This document shows, in pieces, positions 38,256 through 49,717 of a DNA stretch of 64,000 nucleotides. The position numbers and the translations under genes are program-made. This DNA is from Chromatiales bacterium (GTDB taxonomy: Bacteria > Pseudomonadota > Gammaproteobacteria > Chromatiales > Chromatiaceae). Under the pieces are notes generated by a model. The model made no database searches. It was not told where the DNA came from and saw nothing but the letters and a program-made list of their open reading frames with translations. The stretch spans positions 1 to 64,000 of the forward strand of contig JANTHJ010000002.1 of NCBI GenBank assembly GCA_024762475.1. Direction: 5' to 3'. Position 1 is the first letter of the stretch. Each line of letters begins with the position of its first letter.

Positions 38256-38371
38256 TTGAATGTAGAGAACACCTAACCGCGAAGGACGCCAAGGTACGCA
38301 AAGGTCTTCTTTTTGGCCATTGTCACTTTCAATTTCTTTGCGGTCCTATGCGATCGGGGTCTTCCACCTCC

Positions 38372-38446
38372 GTAGCCCGGAGGAAGGCCGCAGGCCGTAG
38401 TCCGGGGAACGGCCTCCCGGATTCCGCTGCGCTCCATCCGGGCTAC
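38372..38446. repeat. GTAGCCCGG palindromic repeat, copy 3, overlapping the hisG stop
   Basis: The arms GTAGCCCGG (38372-38380) and CCGGGCTAC (38438-38446) enclose a hairpin with AGTCCGGGGAACGG and TTCCGCTGCGCTCC. The hisG stop codon TAG (complement of CTA, 38443-38445) is part of the terminal arm. Confidence 0.85.
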
Positions 38447-39099
38447 GATCCTTCTCGCCTCTCCCCTTCCACCGCCTCGCGCAGTCGCTGCACCAGCGCG
38501 GCGCAGTCGGCGTGTTTCATCTTCCACGAGGCCTTGTTGACCACCAGCCGGGAGCTGATGTCGTGCATGAACTCCAGTGGCACCAGGCCATTGGCCTTGA
38601 GGGTGTTACCCGATTCCACCAGGTCGACGATGATGTCGGAGAGCCCCACGATGGGGGCCAGCTCCATGGAGCCATACAGCTTGATCACCTCGACCTGCTG
38701 CCCGCGGGCGGCGAAGAACTCGCGCGCGGCGCGCACATACTTGGTCGCCACCCGCAGGCGCCGCGGGGTCAGGTCGGCATCGGGATAGCCGGCGACCCAC
38801 ATCTGGCAGCGGGCGATGCGCAAGTCCAGCGGCTCGTACAGGCCCTCGCCACCGTGTTCGGTGAGGATGTCCTTGCCCGTCACACCAAAGTCTGCCGCAC
38901 CCCACTGCACATAGGTCGGCACATCGGTGGCACGGATCAGCACCAGCTTGACGTTGTCGTGGTTGGTGTCGAGGATCAGCTTGCGGGTCTTGTCCGCATC
39001 CTCAGCGGGCTCGATACCGGCACGCGCCAGCAGTGGCAGCGTGTCCTTGAAGATCCGACCCTTGGACAGGGCAATGGTGACAGGTGCGGAAAATTTCAT
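38443..39099 (-). CDS. hisG: ATP phosphoribosyltransferase, short form (catalytic)
   Basis: First enzyme of histidine synthesis. At 218 residues it is the short HisG form, which lacks the C-terminal regulatory domain and needs the HisRS-like partner HisZ; no hisZ is in the window. Start [28 protein letters not shown]; core VRLPTYVQ-type segment [21 protein letters not shown]; phosphoribosyl loop [17 protein letters not shown]. The stop codon is inside a palindromic repeat, so the tail EGERREGS may be altered from the ancestral one. Confidence 0.96.
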   Translation of the reverse strand: MKFSAPVTIALSKGRIFKDTLPLLARAGIEPAEDADKTRKLILDTNHDNVKLVLIRATDVPTYVQWGAADFGVTGKDILTEHGGEGLYEPLDLRIARCQMWVAGYPDADLTPRRLRVATKYVRAAREFFAARGQQVEVIKLYGSMELAPIVGLSDIIVDLVESGNTLKANGLVPLEFMHDISSRLVVNKASWKMKHADCAALVQRLREAVEGERREGS

Positions 39100-39108
39100 G
39101 ACCAGCCC

Positions 39109-40729
<1,621 letters not shown>

Positions 40730-41038
40730 TCAGTCGTTGCGGGCGACCCCCAGCAAGGACGTCACATTGGACAGTTCGGCCAGCTCTACCAGATTCTGGG
40801 GCACATCCTCGAGCACCAGACGGTGCGAACAGGCGCGGGCAAGGCCCACCGCCTCCAGCAGCAGGGCCAGGGCCGCGCTGTTCGACTGACGCACCTCGCG
40901 CAACGACAGGGTGACCGAGGAATCGCGCCGGATGATCTGACGCAGCCGCTCCCAGATCGGCGGCACGCTGCCGAAGTTCAGTACGCCGACCAGGGCAACG
41001 ATCCCATCACGCTCTTCGCGCAGGGTCGCTTCCGCCAT
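40730..41038 (-). CDS. mlaB: STAS-domain lipid-asymmetry protein MlaB
   Basis: Cytoplasmic STAS subunit of the MlaFEDB phospholipid transporter; it binds and stabilises MlaF. The 102 residues have the STAS core TLSLREVRQSNSAALALLLEAVGLAR, with serine where other STAS proteins have their phosphoacceptor region. The ATG overlaps the mlaC stop (TGATG). Confidence 0.92.
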   Translation of the reverse strand: MAEATLREERDGIVALVGVLNFGSVPPIWERLRQIIRRDSSVTLSLREVRQSNSAALALLLEAVGLARACSHRLVLEDVPQNLVELAELSNVTSLLGVARND

Positions 41039-41712
41039 CAGGCGGCATCCTTCTTCTTGTTGGAGTCCGCATTCTTCCCGGCCAGGGCCTGGATCAGATA
41101 CTCGATCCCGGCATGCATTCGCTGCGCGGCATTCTTCTCCTGCGTCGCTCCCTCACGGATCAGGCGCGCAAAACTGCTGCGGTAGTTGGTCACCAGGCTG
41201 ACACCGTCCACCACCACGTCGTACACCAGCCACTCCCCACGCTGGTCGTCCCAGCGCAGCCGGTAGTTGATGGGGATCGGCGGACCGCCCTCGTTTCTCA
41301 CCCGGGTCTGCACGGTCACCCTTTGCGCCCCGCCTGCCCGCCGAACGGGCAGATACTCAATCTCCTGACCCGTGTACGCCAGGAGCGCCGTAGCATAGGT
41401 GCGCACCAGCATCTCGCGGAATTCGCTCACCAGCCGCTGCTGCTGGTCGGGACTGGCCTTGCGCCAATAGCGGCCCATCGCCGAGCGGGTCATGGCGGTA
41501 AAGTCGAAATGCGGCAGCACCGTATCCTTGACCAGGCCGTAAAGCAGCGAAGGGTCAGCGTCGAGCTCGGTCTTGCGCTCGGTAACCTGGGCCAGCACCC
41601 GGTCCGCTGTCGCCTTGACCACGCTCTGTGGATCTGGCTGCTCCGCCAGGGCCAGCACCGGCATGGCAACGATCGACAACAACAGTATGGCGACCTTGAT
41701 CATGTCCTTCAT
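41038..41712 (-). CDS. mlaC: Periplasmic phospholipid carrier MlaC
   Basis: Soluble lipid shuttle between the outer-membrane MlaA complex and inner-membrane MlaFEDB. The 224 residues begin with signal MKDMIKVAILLLSIVAMPVLALAE. Family segments include VKDTVLPHFDFTAMTRSAMGRYW and INYRLRWDDQRGEWLVYDVVVDGVSLVTNYRSSFARLI. It overlaps mlaD by 4 bp. Confidence 0.96.
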   Translation of the reverse strand: MKDMIKVAILLLSIVAMPVLALAEQPDPQSVVKATADRVLAQVTERKTELDADPSLLYGLVKDTVLPHFDFTAMTRSAMGRYWRKASPDQQQRLVSEFREMLVRTYATALLAYTGQEIEYLPVRRAGGAQRVTVQTRVRNEGGPPIPINYRLRWDDQRGEWLVYDVVVDGVSLVTNYRSSFARLIREGATQEKNAAQRMHAGIEYLIQALAGKNADSNKKKDAA

Positions 41713-42185
41713 TTACTTGCTCCTTCCTGTCCCTTGCCGAAGATGAACTGCCCGACCACCTCTTCCAGCACCAGCGCAGACTGGGTGATGGTAATCTCGC
41801 TGTCGTTCTTCAACGTACTCTCACTGCCACCGGGGTCGATCCCGACGTACTGTTCGCCCAACAGGCCCGCGGTGAGGATCTTGGCGAAACTGTCATCCGG
41901 GATCTTGCCCAGATACTGCGCCTGGACTCCCATCACCACCACCGCACGGAAGTCGTCCGGATCGTAACGGATGTCCTGCACCCGCCCGACCTCGACACCG
42001 GCGATCGTCACCGGCGCCTTGACCTTGAGGCCACCGATGTTGTCGAAGCGCGCGATCACCCGGAAGGTGTCGCCACTGTAGGCCGTGCCCAGGTTGCTGA
42101 TCTGCATCGCCAGCAGGAACAGCGCCGCGAATCCGATCGCCATGAAGACGCCGACCCATATCTCGATTTGTCTCTTCTTATTCAT
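41709..42185 (-). CDS. mlaD: MCE-domain protein MlaD
   Basis: Inner-membrane MCE subunit that forms the hexameric lipid pore of MlaFEDB. The 158 residues have one N-terminal membrane helix (about 7-28), then the MCE beta-barrel with ARFDNIGGLKVKAPVTIAGVEVGRV, and a C-terminal hydrophobic helix (ALVLEEVVGQFIFG). Start codon preceded by AAGGAA. Confidence 0.96.
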   Translation of the reverse strand: MNKKRQIEIWVGVFMAIGFAALFLLAMQISNLGTAYSGDTFRVIARFDNIGGLKVKAPVTIAGVEVGRVQDIRYDPDDFRAVVVMGVQAQYLGKIPDDSFAKILTAGLLGEQYVGIDPGGSESTLKNDSEITITQSALVLEEVVGQFIFGKGQEGASK

Positions 42186-42211
42186 TAGGGTTCCTTAGAG
42201 TCTCGCGCGCA

Positions 42212-42988
42212 TCAGCCGAACATCAACGCGGTGAGCACAAAATCCAGTCCCAGCACCGCCAACGAGGAATGCACCACCGTGCGGGTGGTGGCACGGCTGA
42301 CCCCTTCGGAGGTGGGCAGGCAGTCGTAGCCCTGGAAGACGGCGATCCAGGTGCAGACGAAGCCGAACACCACCGACTTGATCACGCCATTGACCACGTC
42401 ATCATGGAAATCGATGCCTTCCTGCATGCCGTTCCAGAAGGCCGCCTGGTCGACACCCAGCAGGCCACCGCCGACCATCCAACCCCCGAGCACGCCCAGA
42501 CAACTGAATATCGCGGCCAGCAGCGGCACCGAGACCAGGCCGGCAAAGAAGCGGGGCGCCAACACCCGGTGCTCGGGATTGACCGCCATCATCTCCAGCC
42601 CGGAGAGCTGTTCGGTGGCCTTCATCAGTCCGATCTCGGCGGTCAGGGCGGACCCGGCGCGACCAGCGAACAGCAGGGCCGTGAGTACCGGACCCAGCTC
42701 GCGCACCAGGGAGGCCGCCACCATGAAGCCAAGGGCCGTCTCGCCGCCGAAGCGCGACAACACATTGTAGCCCTGCAGGCCCAGTACCATACCGACGAAC
42801 AGACCGGCCACGGCAATGATCAAAATGGTCAGCACCCCGACCGAGTAGAGCTGATCCACCAGCAGACGCGGACGTCGCAGGATGTCCAGCAGCCCGCGCA
42901 GCAGGGGAAAGAGCAGCAGATGGGCGCGCCCCAAACGGGTCAGAGACTCCATCCCCCAGGCGCCCAGAGAGGCGAACAGGTTCAGCAT
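42212..42988 (-). CDS. mlaE: ABC-type lipid transporter permease MlaE
   Basis: Membrane subunit of MlaFEDB, 258 residues with five to six hydrophobic helices. Signatures are [62 protein letters not shown] and the C-terminal [31 protein letters not shown]. It overlaps mlaF by 7 bp. Confidence 0.97.
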   Translation of the reverse strand: MLNLFASLGAWGMESLTRLGRAHLLLFPLLRGLLDILRRPRLLVDQLYSVGVLTILIIAVAGLFVGMVLGLQGYNVLSRFGGETALGFMVAASLVRELGPVLTALLFAGRAGSALTAEIGLMKATEQLSGLEMMAVNPEHRVLAPRFFAGLVSVPLLAAIFSCLGVLGGWMVGGGLLGVDQAAFWNGMQEGIDFHDDVVNGVIKSVVFGFVCTWIAVFQGYDCLPTSEGVSRATTRTVVHSSLAVLGLDFVLTALMFG

Positions 42989-43809
42989 TGCGCGCCCTCC
43001 AGCAGGTCTTCGGACAATGCCGGCGCCGGGTAGTGGAAAGGTACCGGGCCGTCCGGCAGGCCGTTGATGAACTGCCGGGTCCAGTCGCTGCCTCCCTCGC
43101 CGAGTTGTTCGGGCGTGCCCGATTCCACCACCCGGCCATCGGAGATCACATACACCCTGTCGGCGATCTGCAGGGTCTCTGCCACATCGTGGGACACCAT
43201 GATGCTGGTCAGGTGGGCGGCATCATTGAGCTGGCGGATCAGCTGCACCAGCACGCCCATGGAGATGGGGTCCTGGCCGGTGAAGGGCTCGTCGTACATG
43301 ATCATCATCGGGTCCAGCGCGATCGCGCGTGCCAGCGCCACCCGCCGCGCCATGCCGCCCGAGAGCTGCGAGGGCATCAGATCGCGGGCCCCGCGCAGTC
43401 CCACCGCCTCGAGCTTGAGCAGCACCAGCTTGCGGATCATCGACTCGGTCAGGCGGGTGTGCTCGCGCAGCGGAAACGCCACGTTCTCGAACACGCTCAG
43501 ATCGGTCAGCAGGGCACCACTCTGAAAAAGCATCCCCATGCGCATCCGCAGGCGATACAGCTCCGCGGTGGACAGGGCGTGGACGTTCTGCCCATCCACC
43601 TCCACGGTCCCCTCGTCCGGCACCAATTGGCCCCCGATCAACTTCAGCAGGGTGGTCTTGCCGGTCCCCGACGGACCCATGATGGCGGTGATGCGATCGC
43701 GGGGGATGTCGATGTCCAGGCCATCGAAGATCCAGCGCTCGCCACGCCGAAAACGCAGGCCGCGAATTCGCACCAGGGATCGATCGGATTCTGTGGCTGA
43801 CTGTTGCAT
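42982..43809 (-). CDS. mlaF: ABC-type lipid transporter ATPase MlaF
   Basis: ATPase subunit of MlaFEDB. From the ATG at 43809, with GGAG just upstream, it has 275 residues; an ATG three codons earlier is possible. Walker A is GPSGTGKTT, the ABC signature [16 protein letters not shown], Walker [14 protein letters not shown], and the switch histidine lies in MVSHDV. First gene of mlaFEDCB, 62 bp after the DUF72-like gene. Confidence 0.97.
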   Translation of the reverse strand: MQQSATESDRSLVRIRGLRFRRGERWIFDGLDIDIPRDRITAIMGPSGTGKTTLLKLIGGQLVPDEGTVEVDGQNVHALSTAELYRLRMRMGMLFQSGALLTDLSVFENVAFPLREHTRLTESMIRKLVLLKLEAVGLRGARDLMPSQLSGGMARRVALARAIALDPMMIMYDEPFTGQDPISMGVLVQLIRQLNDAAHLTSIMVSHDVAETLQIADRVYVISDGRVVESGTPEQLGEGGSDWTRQFINGLPDGPVPFHYPAPALSEDLLEGAQC

Positions 43810-43871
43810 GGTCTCCATCCCGGTCCGGCCGGGTCGCAAGCGCGCAATTCTCGGTGGGGGCGATCGGCCGG

Positions 43872-44429
43872 TCAAGCAATACCGAGCAGCTCGCACAGGG
43901 TCCGCAGCTCCCCGAGGCGCGCCGGATTCGGATCATCGATGACCAGGGCCTGCACGCTGGCGGGCAGGCCGTCCAGCTCACCGCGAAGTTGCCTCAGACC
44001 CCGCCCGGCTGTCCGCAGACACACCAGGCGCTTCCGTCCCTGGCTATCGACCCATACACGCTGATCTTGAATACGCCATATTGGAACGCCCTGCGCCGCC
44101 ACCGGGCGATCGCCGGCATCGAGGATCGCGCCCACCTGCCCGCCGAAAATCTCGAGTCGCTCGCCCGCGGCAGGCGACGACTCGGCATTCGGCCACTCGA
44201 GATAGAACCGGAACCAGGACGGACAGTCCTCAAGCCATTCGGTCAACTCGTCCGGTGACAGGGCCAGCCAATCTTCAGCGGGCAGCAGCAGACAGCCCGC
44301 CTCGTTGGCATAGTAGGCGAATTGCCACTCGGCCGGCAGATCCTCGGGAAAATAGTCTCCCTCCCATTCCGGGTGCGGCCAGCCCCGGAGTCCGAGCAGC
44401 AGTCGGCCATCCTCGGTATCATCGGTCAT
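43872..44429 (-). CDS. Short DUF72-like protein
   Basis: A 185-residue acidic protein. The N-terminus LLLGLRGWPHPEWEGDYFPEDLPAEWQFAYYANE resembles the start of DUF72 (YecE) TIM-barrel proteins, but the total length is well below the usual 240-280 and the later DUF72 motifs are not seen. The rest, with a Trp-rich ECPSWFRFYLEWP-like segment, is unfamiliar. The start is uncertain; ATG 44429 is used, and an ATG at 44465 exists. Divergent from the zinc-ribbon gene, upstream of mlaF. Confidence 0.65.
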   Translation of the reverse strand: MTDDTEDGRLLLGLRGWPHPEWEGDYFPEDLPAEWQFAYYANEAGCLLLPAEDWLALSPDELTEWLEDCPSWFRFYLEWPNAESSPAAGERLEIFGGQVGAILDAGDRPVAAQGVPIWRIQDQRVWVDSQGRKRLVCLRTAGRGLRQLRGELDGLPASVQALVIDDPNPARLGELRTLCELLGIA

Positions 44430-44463
44430 CGTCGCGGGGATCTCCCAATTACGGGGACACAGC

Positions 44464-44649
44464 ATGGCCGATATCCTACCTTTCAAACGACCAAAGGCGA
44501 GCGAGCGCCGCCAGGGGAATACGCTCTGTCGCCATAACCATCACAAATGGGTGGTAGATCAAGCGCAGGTGTTCGACAGCAAGCAGGGCCGGCTGGTGAC
44601 CCGTTATCGTTGCGCCCGCTGCGGCAAGATCAGGATCGAGGCCCACTGA
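44464..44649 (+). CDS. Small CxxC protein
   Basis: A 61-residue basic protein. It starts MADILPFKRPKASERRQG, has C22-RHNHHKW and ends with CARCGKIRIEAH, giving a CxxC plus a Cys/His pair that could bind one zinc. I recognise the overall pattern, an ILPFKRP start and a C-terminal CxRCGK, as a conserved small gammaproteobacterial protein of unknown function. It begins the rightward kds/lpt side. Confidence 0.75.
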   Translation: MADILPFKRPKASERRQGNTLCRHNHHKWVVDQAQVFDSKQGRLVTRYRCARCGKIRIEAH

Positions 44650-44734
44650 CGGCCGTTCTCCATGTCGCTTGGACAGGCTGCGGTGGTTCAAGCAAAATGC
44701 GCGGCCAATTCAACCCAGCCGCCAAAAAAATCCC

Positions 44735-45718
44735 ATGCTGCTATCAATCGGTGCCATCGTCCTCGGTTTCGCTATCCTTATCTGGGGTGCCGACCGCTTC
44801 GTGATCGGCGCCGCCGCGCTGGCCCGCAACCTCGGGGTCGATCCGCTACTGATCGGGCTCACGGTGGTGGGGCTCGGCACCTCTGCGCCCGAGATACTGG
44901 TCTCGACCATGGCAGCCCTCGGCGGCAATCCGGGCCTGGCGGTCGGCAACGCGGTCGGCTCAAACATCGCCAATATCGGGCTCATCCTCGGCGCCAGTGC
45001 GCTGGCGGCACCCCTGGTGGTGAAGTCGCACGTACTGTGGCGCGAGTTTCCACTGCTGATGGGCGTCTCCCTCGGCGTCTACCTGCTGCTCGCCGACGGG
45101 CGTCTCGATCAACTGGACGGCATCCTGATGGCAGTCGGCCTGATCGGCAGCATGGCCTGGATCGTCCACCTGGGCCGGCAACGGGCAACCGTTGAGCCGT
45201 TAGAGCAGGAATTCGCCGAGGAGATCCCCACCGGCATGCGCACCTCGGCCGCCATCGGCTGGACCCTCGGCGGCCTGGTGCTGCTGATCGTCAGCTCGCG
45301 CATCCTGGTCTGGGGCGCGGTCGACATCGCCACTGCCCTGGGGGTGAGCGACCTGGTGATCGGCCTGACCATCGTCGCCATCGGCACCAGCCTGCCCGAG
45401 TTGGCGGCCAGCATCGCCGCCACGCTCAAGGGCGAGGACGACCTGGCGGTGGGCAATATCGTGGGCTCCAATATCTTCAATATGCTGGCGGTGCTGTGCA
45501 TCCCTGGCCTGGTCGCTCCCGCGGACGTGAGCAGCGACGTCCTGGTTCGCGACATGCCGCTGATGCTGGCGCTCACCGCCGCACTGTTCTTCATGGGCAA
45601 AGGGGGCGCCGGGCATGGCACTATCAACCGCCTCGAAGGCAGCATCCTGCTCGCCACCTTCATCCTCTACCAGGGGTGGCTCTATATCACCGCCCAACCC
45701 CACCTGCCCGGAGCGTAG
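44735..45718 (+). CDS. yrbG: Calcium/sodium:proton antiporter, YrbG type
   Basis: Inner-membrane CaCA-family exchanger. I use the ATG at 44735 (MLLSIGAIVLGFAILIWGADRFV), giving 327 residues; an in-frame start 22 codons earlier adds non-hydrophobic sequence. The two inverted alpha repeats are GLTVVGLGTSAPEILVST with GNAVGSNIANIG, and GLTIVAIGTSLPELAAS with GNIVGSNIFNML. About ten membrane helices. It precedes kdsD by 3 bp as in E. coli. Confidence 0.95.
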   Translation: MLLSIGAIVLGFAILIWGADRFVIGAAALARNLGVDPLLIGLTVVGLGTSAPEILVSTMAALGGNPGLAVGNAVGSNIANIGLILGASALAAPLVVKSHVLWREFPLLMGVSLGVYLLLADGRLDQLDGILMAVGLIGSMAWIVHLGRQRATVEPLEQEFAEEIPTGMRTSAAIGWTLGGLVLLIVSSRILVWGAVDIATALGVSDLVIGLTIVAIGTSLPELAASIAATLKGEDDLAVGNIVGSNIFNMLAVLCIPGLVAPADVSSDVLVRDMPLMLALTAALFFMGKGGAGHGTINRLEGSILLATFILYQGWLYITAQPHLPGA

Positions 45719-45721
45719 ATC

Positions 45722-46699
45722 ATGATCAACGACAGCGAGCGCATGATCGAACTGGGTCGCGAGGTGGTGGATATCGAGAGCGCCGCGGTAAACGCCTTGC
45801 GCGAGCGCATCGACCCAGACTTCGCGCGGGCCTGCGTGCTGATGATGCACTGCGAGGGCCGGGTGGTGGTCACGGGTATGGGCAAGTCCGGCCACATCGG
45901 CAGCAAGATCGCGGCAACGCTCGCCAGCACCGGCACCCCCGCCTTCTTCGTGCATCCGGGCGAGGCGAGTCATGGCGACCTGGGCATGATCACCCCGGGC
46001 GATGTGGTGCTGGCGCTTTCCAACTCCGGCGAGACCGGCGAGGTCCTGACCATCCTGCCGCTGCTCAAGCGCATGAAGGTGCCCCTGATCGCCCTCACCG
46101 GCAATCCGGCCTCCACCCTGGCGCGCGAGGCCGAGGTGCATATCGATGTCGGCGTGGACAAGGAGGCCTGCCCCCTGGACCTGGCGCCCACCGCCAGCAC
46201 CACCGCTGCGCTGGTGATGGGGGATGCCCTGGCTATTGCGCTGCTGCAGGCGCGGGGCTTCACCCATGAAGACTTCGCCCTGTCCCACCCCGGGGGCAGC
46301 CTGGGCAAGCGCCTGCTGCTGCGGGTGCGTGACCTGATGCACAGCGGCGATCGCCTGCCGGTGGTCCATGAAGACGACCCGTTGCGCGAGGCACTGATCG
46401 AGATGACCGCCAAGGGTCTGGGCATGACCGCAGTGCTCGACAGCGACGATCGACTGACCGGCGTATTCACCGATGGCGACCTGCGGCGTTGTTTCGATGC
46501 CCGCCAGGACCTGCACGATGCCCGCGTGGGTGCCGTCATGACCCCCGGCGGGGTGCGTATCGAGGCCGACCGCCTGGCCGCCGAGGCACTGCGCCTGATG
46601 GAAGAGCGCAAGATCAACGCGCTGCTGGTGGTGGACGCGGCTGGCGACCTGGTCGGTGCGCTGAACATGCACGACCTGCTGCGCGCCGGCGTAGTCTGA
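45722..46699 (+). CDS. kdsD: D-arabinose 5-phosphate isomerase
   Basis: Converts ribulose-5-phosphate to arabinose-5-phosphate for KDO synthesis. The 325 residues have an SIS sugar-isomerase domain (about 40-175; VVVTGMGKSGHIGSKIAATLASTG and LSNSGETGEV) and two CBS domains (about 205-325; RDLMHSGDRLPVVHEDDPL and VGAVMTPGGVRIEADRLAAEAL). Confidence 0.97.
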   Translation: MINDSERMIELGREVVDIESAAVNALRERIDPDFARACVLMMHCEGRVVVTGMGKSGHIGSKIAATLASTGTPAFFVHPGEASHGDLGMITPGDVVLALSNSGETGEVLTILPLLKRMKVPLIALTGNPASTLAREAEVHIDVGVDKEACPLDLAPTASTTAALVMGDALAIALLQARGFTHEDFALSHPGGSLGKRLLLRVRDLMHSGDRLPVVHEDDPLREALIEMTAKGLGMTAVLDSDDRLTGVFTDGDLRRCFDARQDLHDARVGAVMTPGGVRIEADRLAAEALRLMEERKINALLVVDAAGDLVGALNMHDLLRAGVV

Positions 46700-46739
46700 G
46701 TCAGAATGGCCCGGATCGTGACACAGGAGTATTGAAGCC

Positions 46740-47264
46740 ATGCAGGACATTCGCGCCAGAGCCAGCCAGATCGAACTGGTGATCTTCGACGTCGACGGGG
46801 TGTTGACCGACGGCAGCCTGTTTCTCGGCGACGATGGTCAGGAATACAAGGCCTTCCACTCCAAGGACGGGCACGGCATGAAGATGCTGCAGGCCGCCGG
46901 CATCCACATCGCCATTATCACCGGCCGGACCTCCGAGGTGGTACGCATCCGCATGCAGAGCCTGGGCATCGAGCACGTCTACCAGGGCATCGAGAACAAG
47001 GCGGAAGCCTATGAGGCGCTCAAGCAGCGCCTCGGGCTGACCGACGACCAGATCGCTTATGTGGGCGACGATGTGGTGGACCTGCCGGTGATGACCCGGG
47101 TGGGACTGGCGATCTGCGTCGCCGACGGCCACGCCCTGGTGCGCCAGCATGCACACTGGACCACCAGCCACGCCGGCGGACGCGGTGCCGCGCGCGAGGT
47201 CTGCGAACTGCTGATGGACGCCCAGGACAAGCTCCAGTCCGCACTCGCCCACTATCTCTCCTGA
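46740..47264 (+). CDS. kdsC: 3-deoxy-D-manno-octulosonate 8-phosphate phosphatase
   Basis: HAD phosphatase that releases KDO from KDO-8-phosphate. The 174 residues carry the nucleophile motif LVIFDVDGVLTDGSL, the IITGRTSEVVRIR loop, and GDDVVDLPVM. No cap domain, as usual for this tetrameric enzyme. Good ribosome site AGGAG. Confidence 0.97.
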   Translation: MQDIRARASQIELVIFDVDGVLTDGSLFLGDDGQEYKAFHSKDGHGMKMLQAAGIHIAIITGRTSEVVRIRMQSLGIEHVYQGIENKAEAYEALKQRLGLTDDQIAYVGDDVVDLPVMTRVGLAICVADGHALVRQHAHWTTSHAGGRGAAREVCELLMDAQDKLQSALAHYLS

Positions 47265-47268
47265 ACGA

Positions 47269-47835
47269 GTGCGCCATCCCCTGTTCCTCTGGTCGCTGCT
47301 GCTCGTGCTCGCCGGGATTTCCTGGTGGCTGGCCGAACGCGAGTCTCCCCGCCGTGCCCAGGAAATCGTGCATGAGGGGCCTCGCGCAGTCGACTACTAT
47401 CTGCGCGATCTGCAGGCCACCACCATGACGCCCGCCGGCCTGCCGGCGCGCACCCTTGCGGCGGCCGAACTGCGCCACTATCCGGACGACGACACCACCG
47501 AGTTGCTGAAGCCCCGCTTGACCGTACACCAGCGGGAGGGGCCACCCTGGCAGGTGAACGCCAAGACCGGCTGGGTGTCGGCCGACGGCAGTCTGGTGCT
47601 GCTCAACGGCCCGGTGCATATCGAACGCGCGGCTGGTCCGGCCAACCGCCCGCTGCAGATCGACACCCGTAACCTGCGCGTACAGCCCCGGCAGGACTAT
47701 GCGGAAACCGACGAACGGGTTAGGGTACGCAGCCTGAAGGACCGGATCGACGCCACCGGCATGCAGGCCTGGCTGCGTCGCCCGGCCCGGATCAAGTTAC
47801 TCGCCGATGTAAAGGGATACTATGCGCCGCCTTGA
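47269..47835 (+). CDS. lptC: LPS export protein LptC
   Basis: Inner-membrane-anchored bridge subunit passing LPS from LptB2FG to LptA. The 188 residues start at GTG; one membrane helix (about 5-20, LFLWSLLLVLAGISWWLAE) is followed by a beta-jellyroll domain with DYYLRDLQATTMTPAG and WQVNAKTGWVSADGSLVLLNGPV. It overlaps lptA by 14 bp. Confidence 0.94.
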   Translation: MRHPLFLWSLLLVLAGISWWLAERESPRRAQEIVHEGPRAVDYYLRDLQATTMTPAGLPARTLAAAELRHYPDDDTTELLKPRLTVHQREGPPWQVNAKTGWVSADGSLVLLNGPVHIERAAGPANRPLQIDTRNLRVQPRQDYAETDERVRVRSLKDRIDATGMQAWLRRPARIKLLADVKGYYAPP

Positions 47836-48307
47836 ATACCTGCTGATGGCCCTGCTGGTCCTCTCCAGTCCGATCGTCCTGGCCCTGAGCAGCGACAAGG
47901 ACCAGCCGGTGGAGCTAGCCGCCGACAGCGTCGACCTGGACGAGGCCAAGAAGGTTTCTGTGTACAAGGGTGACGTGGATCTACGCCAGGGCAGCATGCG
48001 CTTGCGTGCCGACCAGGTCACGGTCAAGCATCAGGGACGCAAGCCGGACAAGCTGATCGCGGTGGGACGCCCGGTACGCTTTGAGCAGAGCAGCGGCAAG
48101 GGCAAGGTGAAGGCCCGCGCCCGTCGTGCCGAATACGAGGTCAACAGCGAGGTGCTCACCCTGATCGGTGATGCGGTGCTGGTACAGAACGGCGACACCC
48201 TCAAGAGCGATCGCATCGTCTACGACCGGGTGCGGCACAAGGTGCGGGCCGGCGCCGCCGCCAAGGGCAAGAAAAGGGTGCGCATCACTATCCAGCCCGA
48301 CAAATAA
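47822..48307 (+). CDS. lptA: LPS transport periplasmic protein LptA
   Basis: Periplasmic bridge protein for LPS. The 161 residues have a signal peptide ending near VLALSS, then the OstA-like jellyroll with [26 protein letters not shown] and [10 protein letters not shown]. Ribosome site AAAGGGA lies inside the lptC end. Confidence 0.95.
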   Translation: MRRLEYLLMALLVLSSPIVLALSSDKDQPVELAADSVDLDEAKKVSVYKGDVDLRQGSMRLRADQVTVKHQGRKPDKLIAVGRPVRFEQSSGKGKVKARARRAEYEVNSEVLTLIGDAVLVQNGDTLKSDRIVYDRVRHKVRAGAAAKGKKRVRITIQPDK

Positions 48308-48311
48308 TTCC

Positions 48312-49037
<726 letters not shown>

Positions 49038-49151
49038 TTTCCGGGCCAGCGTCTACCCTCCCCCTGAGGAAGTCGCAGTCTCGGGCGCTGCAGGGCCCCG
49101 GATTCTTCGACATCGATATCAACGAACGACAACAATCACAGGGAAGGAATC

Positions 49152-49514
49152 ATGCCCGCAACACTCTACGAACGCCTCGGCGAAGAGGCCGGAATCACCA
49201 GGCTGGTGGACGACGCGGTGGATGCGCACCTGAACAACCCCACCGTCAAGACGCGTTTCGAGAACACCGAGGATATCGAGCATGCCAAACGCATGTCGGT
49301 AGAGTTCTTCTGCGCCGGCTCCGGGGGGCCGCAGGCCTACTCCGGGCGCGACCTGCTGACCGCGCACCGCGGCATGAACATCTCCGAGGAGGAATTCATC
49401 GCGGTGGTGGACGATATTCTCGGCGCCATGGATAAGAACGGCCTCGACGACGAAGTGAAAAAAGAGGTGCTGGCCGTTCTGTACTCGCTCAAGGGGGACG
49501 TGATCCGCGTGTGA
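49152..49514 (+). CDS. Truncated haemoglobin, group I
   Basis: A 120-residue 2-on-2 globin. Start MPATLYERLGEEAGI is the group I N-terminus, and the proximal haem histidine is H72 in LLTAHRGMNISEEEF. Ribosome site GGAAGGA. The likely ligands are O2 or NO; group I members differ in role and none can be assigned. It separates the lpt genes from the glycogen run and is preceded by a 114-bp gap. Confidence 0.92.
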   Translation: MPATLYERLGEEAGITRLVDDAVDAHLNNPTVKTRFENTEDIEHAKRMSVEFFCAGSGGPQAYSGRDLLTAHRGMNISEEEFIAVVDDILGAMDKNGLDDEVKKEVLAVLYSLKGDVIRV

Positions 49515-49546
49515 ACCGGCCCCTGCAGCCAGCCGGGGCGGCCGGT
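49515..49546 (+). terminator. Possible terminator hairpin after the globin gene
   Basis: ACCGGCC and GGCCGGT form a 7-bp stem at the globin stop codon, and inner CC/GG pairs can extend it. No T-run follows, so it is a weak intrinsic terminator at best. Confidence 0.25.
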
Positions 49547-49632
49547 CGTCGCACCACTTTGAATCAACCCTTGCAGGACCGCACCAAGAATTACCGGATT
49601 GTTGCGCCATTTCCGCCCACCCTTTCCCCATC

Positions 49633-49649
49633 TGTGCCATATTGGTGCC
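49633..49649. promoter_or_regulatory. NtrC-like palindromic site
   Basis: TGTGCCATATTGGTGCC resembles the NtrC site TGCACC-N5-GGTGCA; its right half ATTGGTGC matches the second glnA site of enteric bacteria. It is centred about 87 bases before the predicted sigma-54 transcription start, a typical enhancer distance. Confidence 0.35.
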
Positions 49650-49701
49650 TGACCGGGATCGAGATTCGCAAATTCGCCCTTGAGATAGCCGATCGCCGGG
49701 A

Positions 49702-49717
49702 CGGCACGGCTCTTGCT
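49702..49717 (+). promoter_or_regulatory. Sigma-54 (-24/-12) type promoter upstream of gnd
   Basis: CGGCACGGCTCTTGCT compares with the consensus TGGCACG-N4-TTGCW: only the first base differs, and GG (-24) to GC (-12) spacing is exact. Transcription from about 49728 would leave a 37-base leader with GGAAAG before the gnd ATG. The rest of the 250-bp gap shows no gene. Confidence 0.45.
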
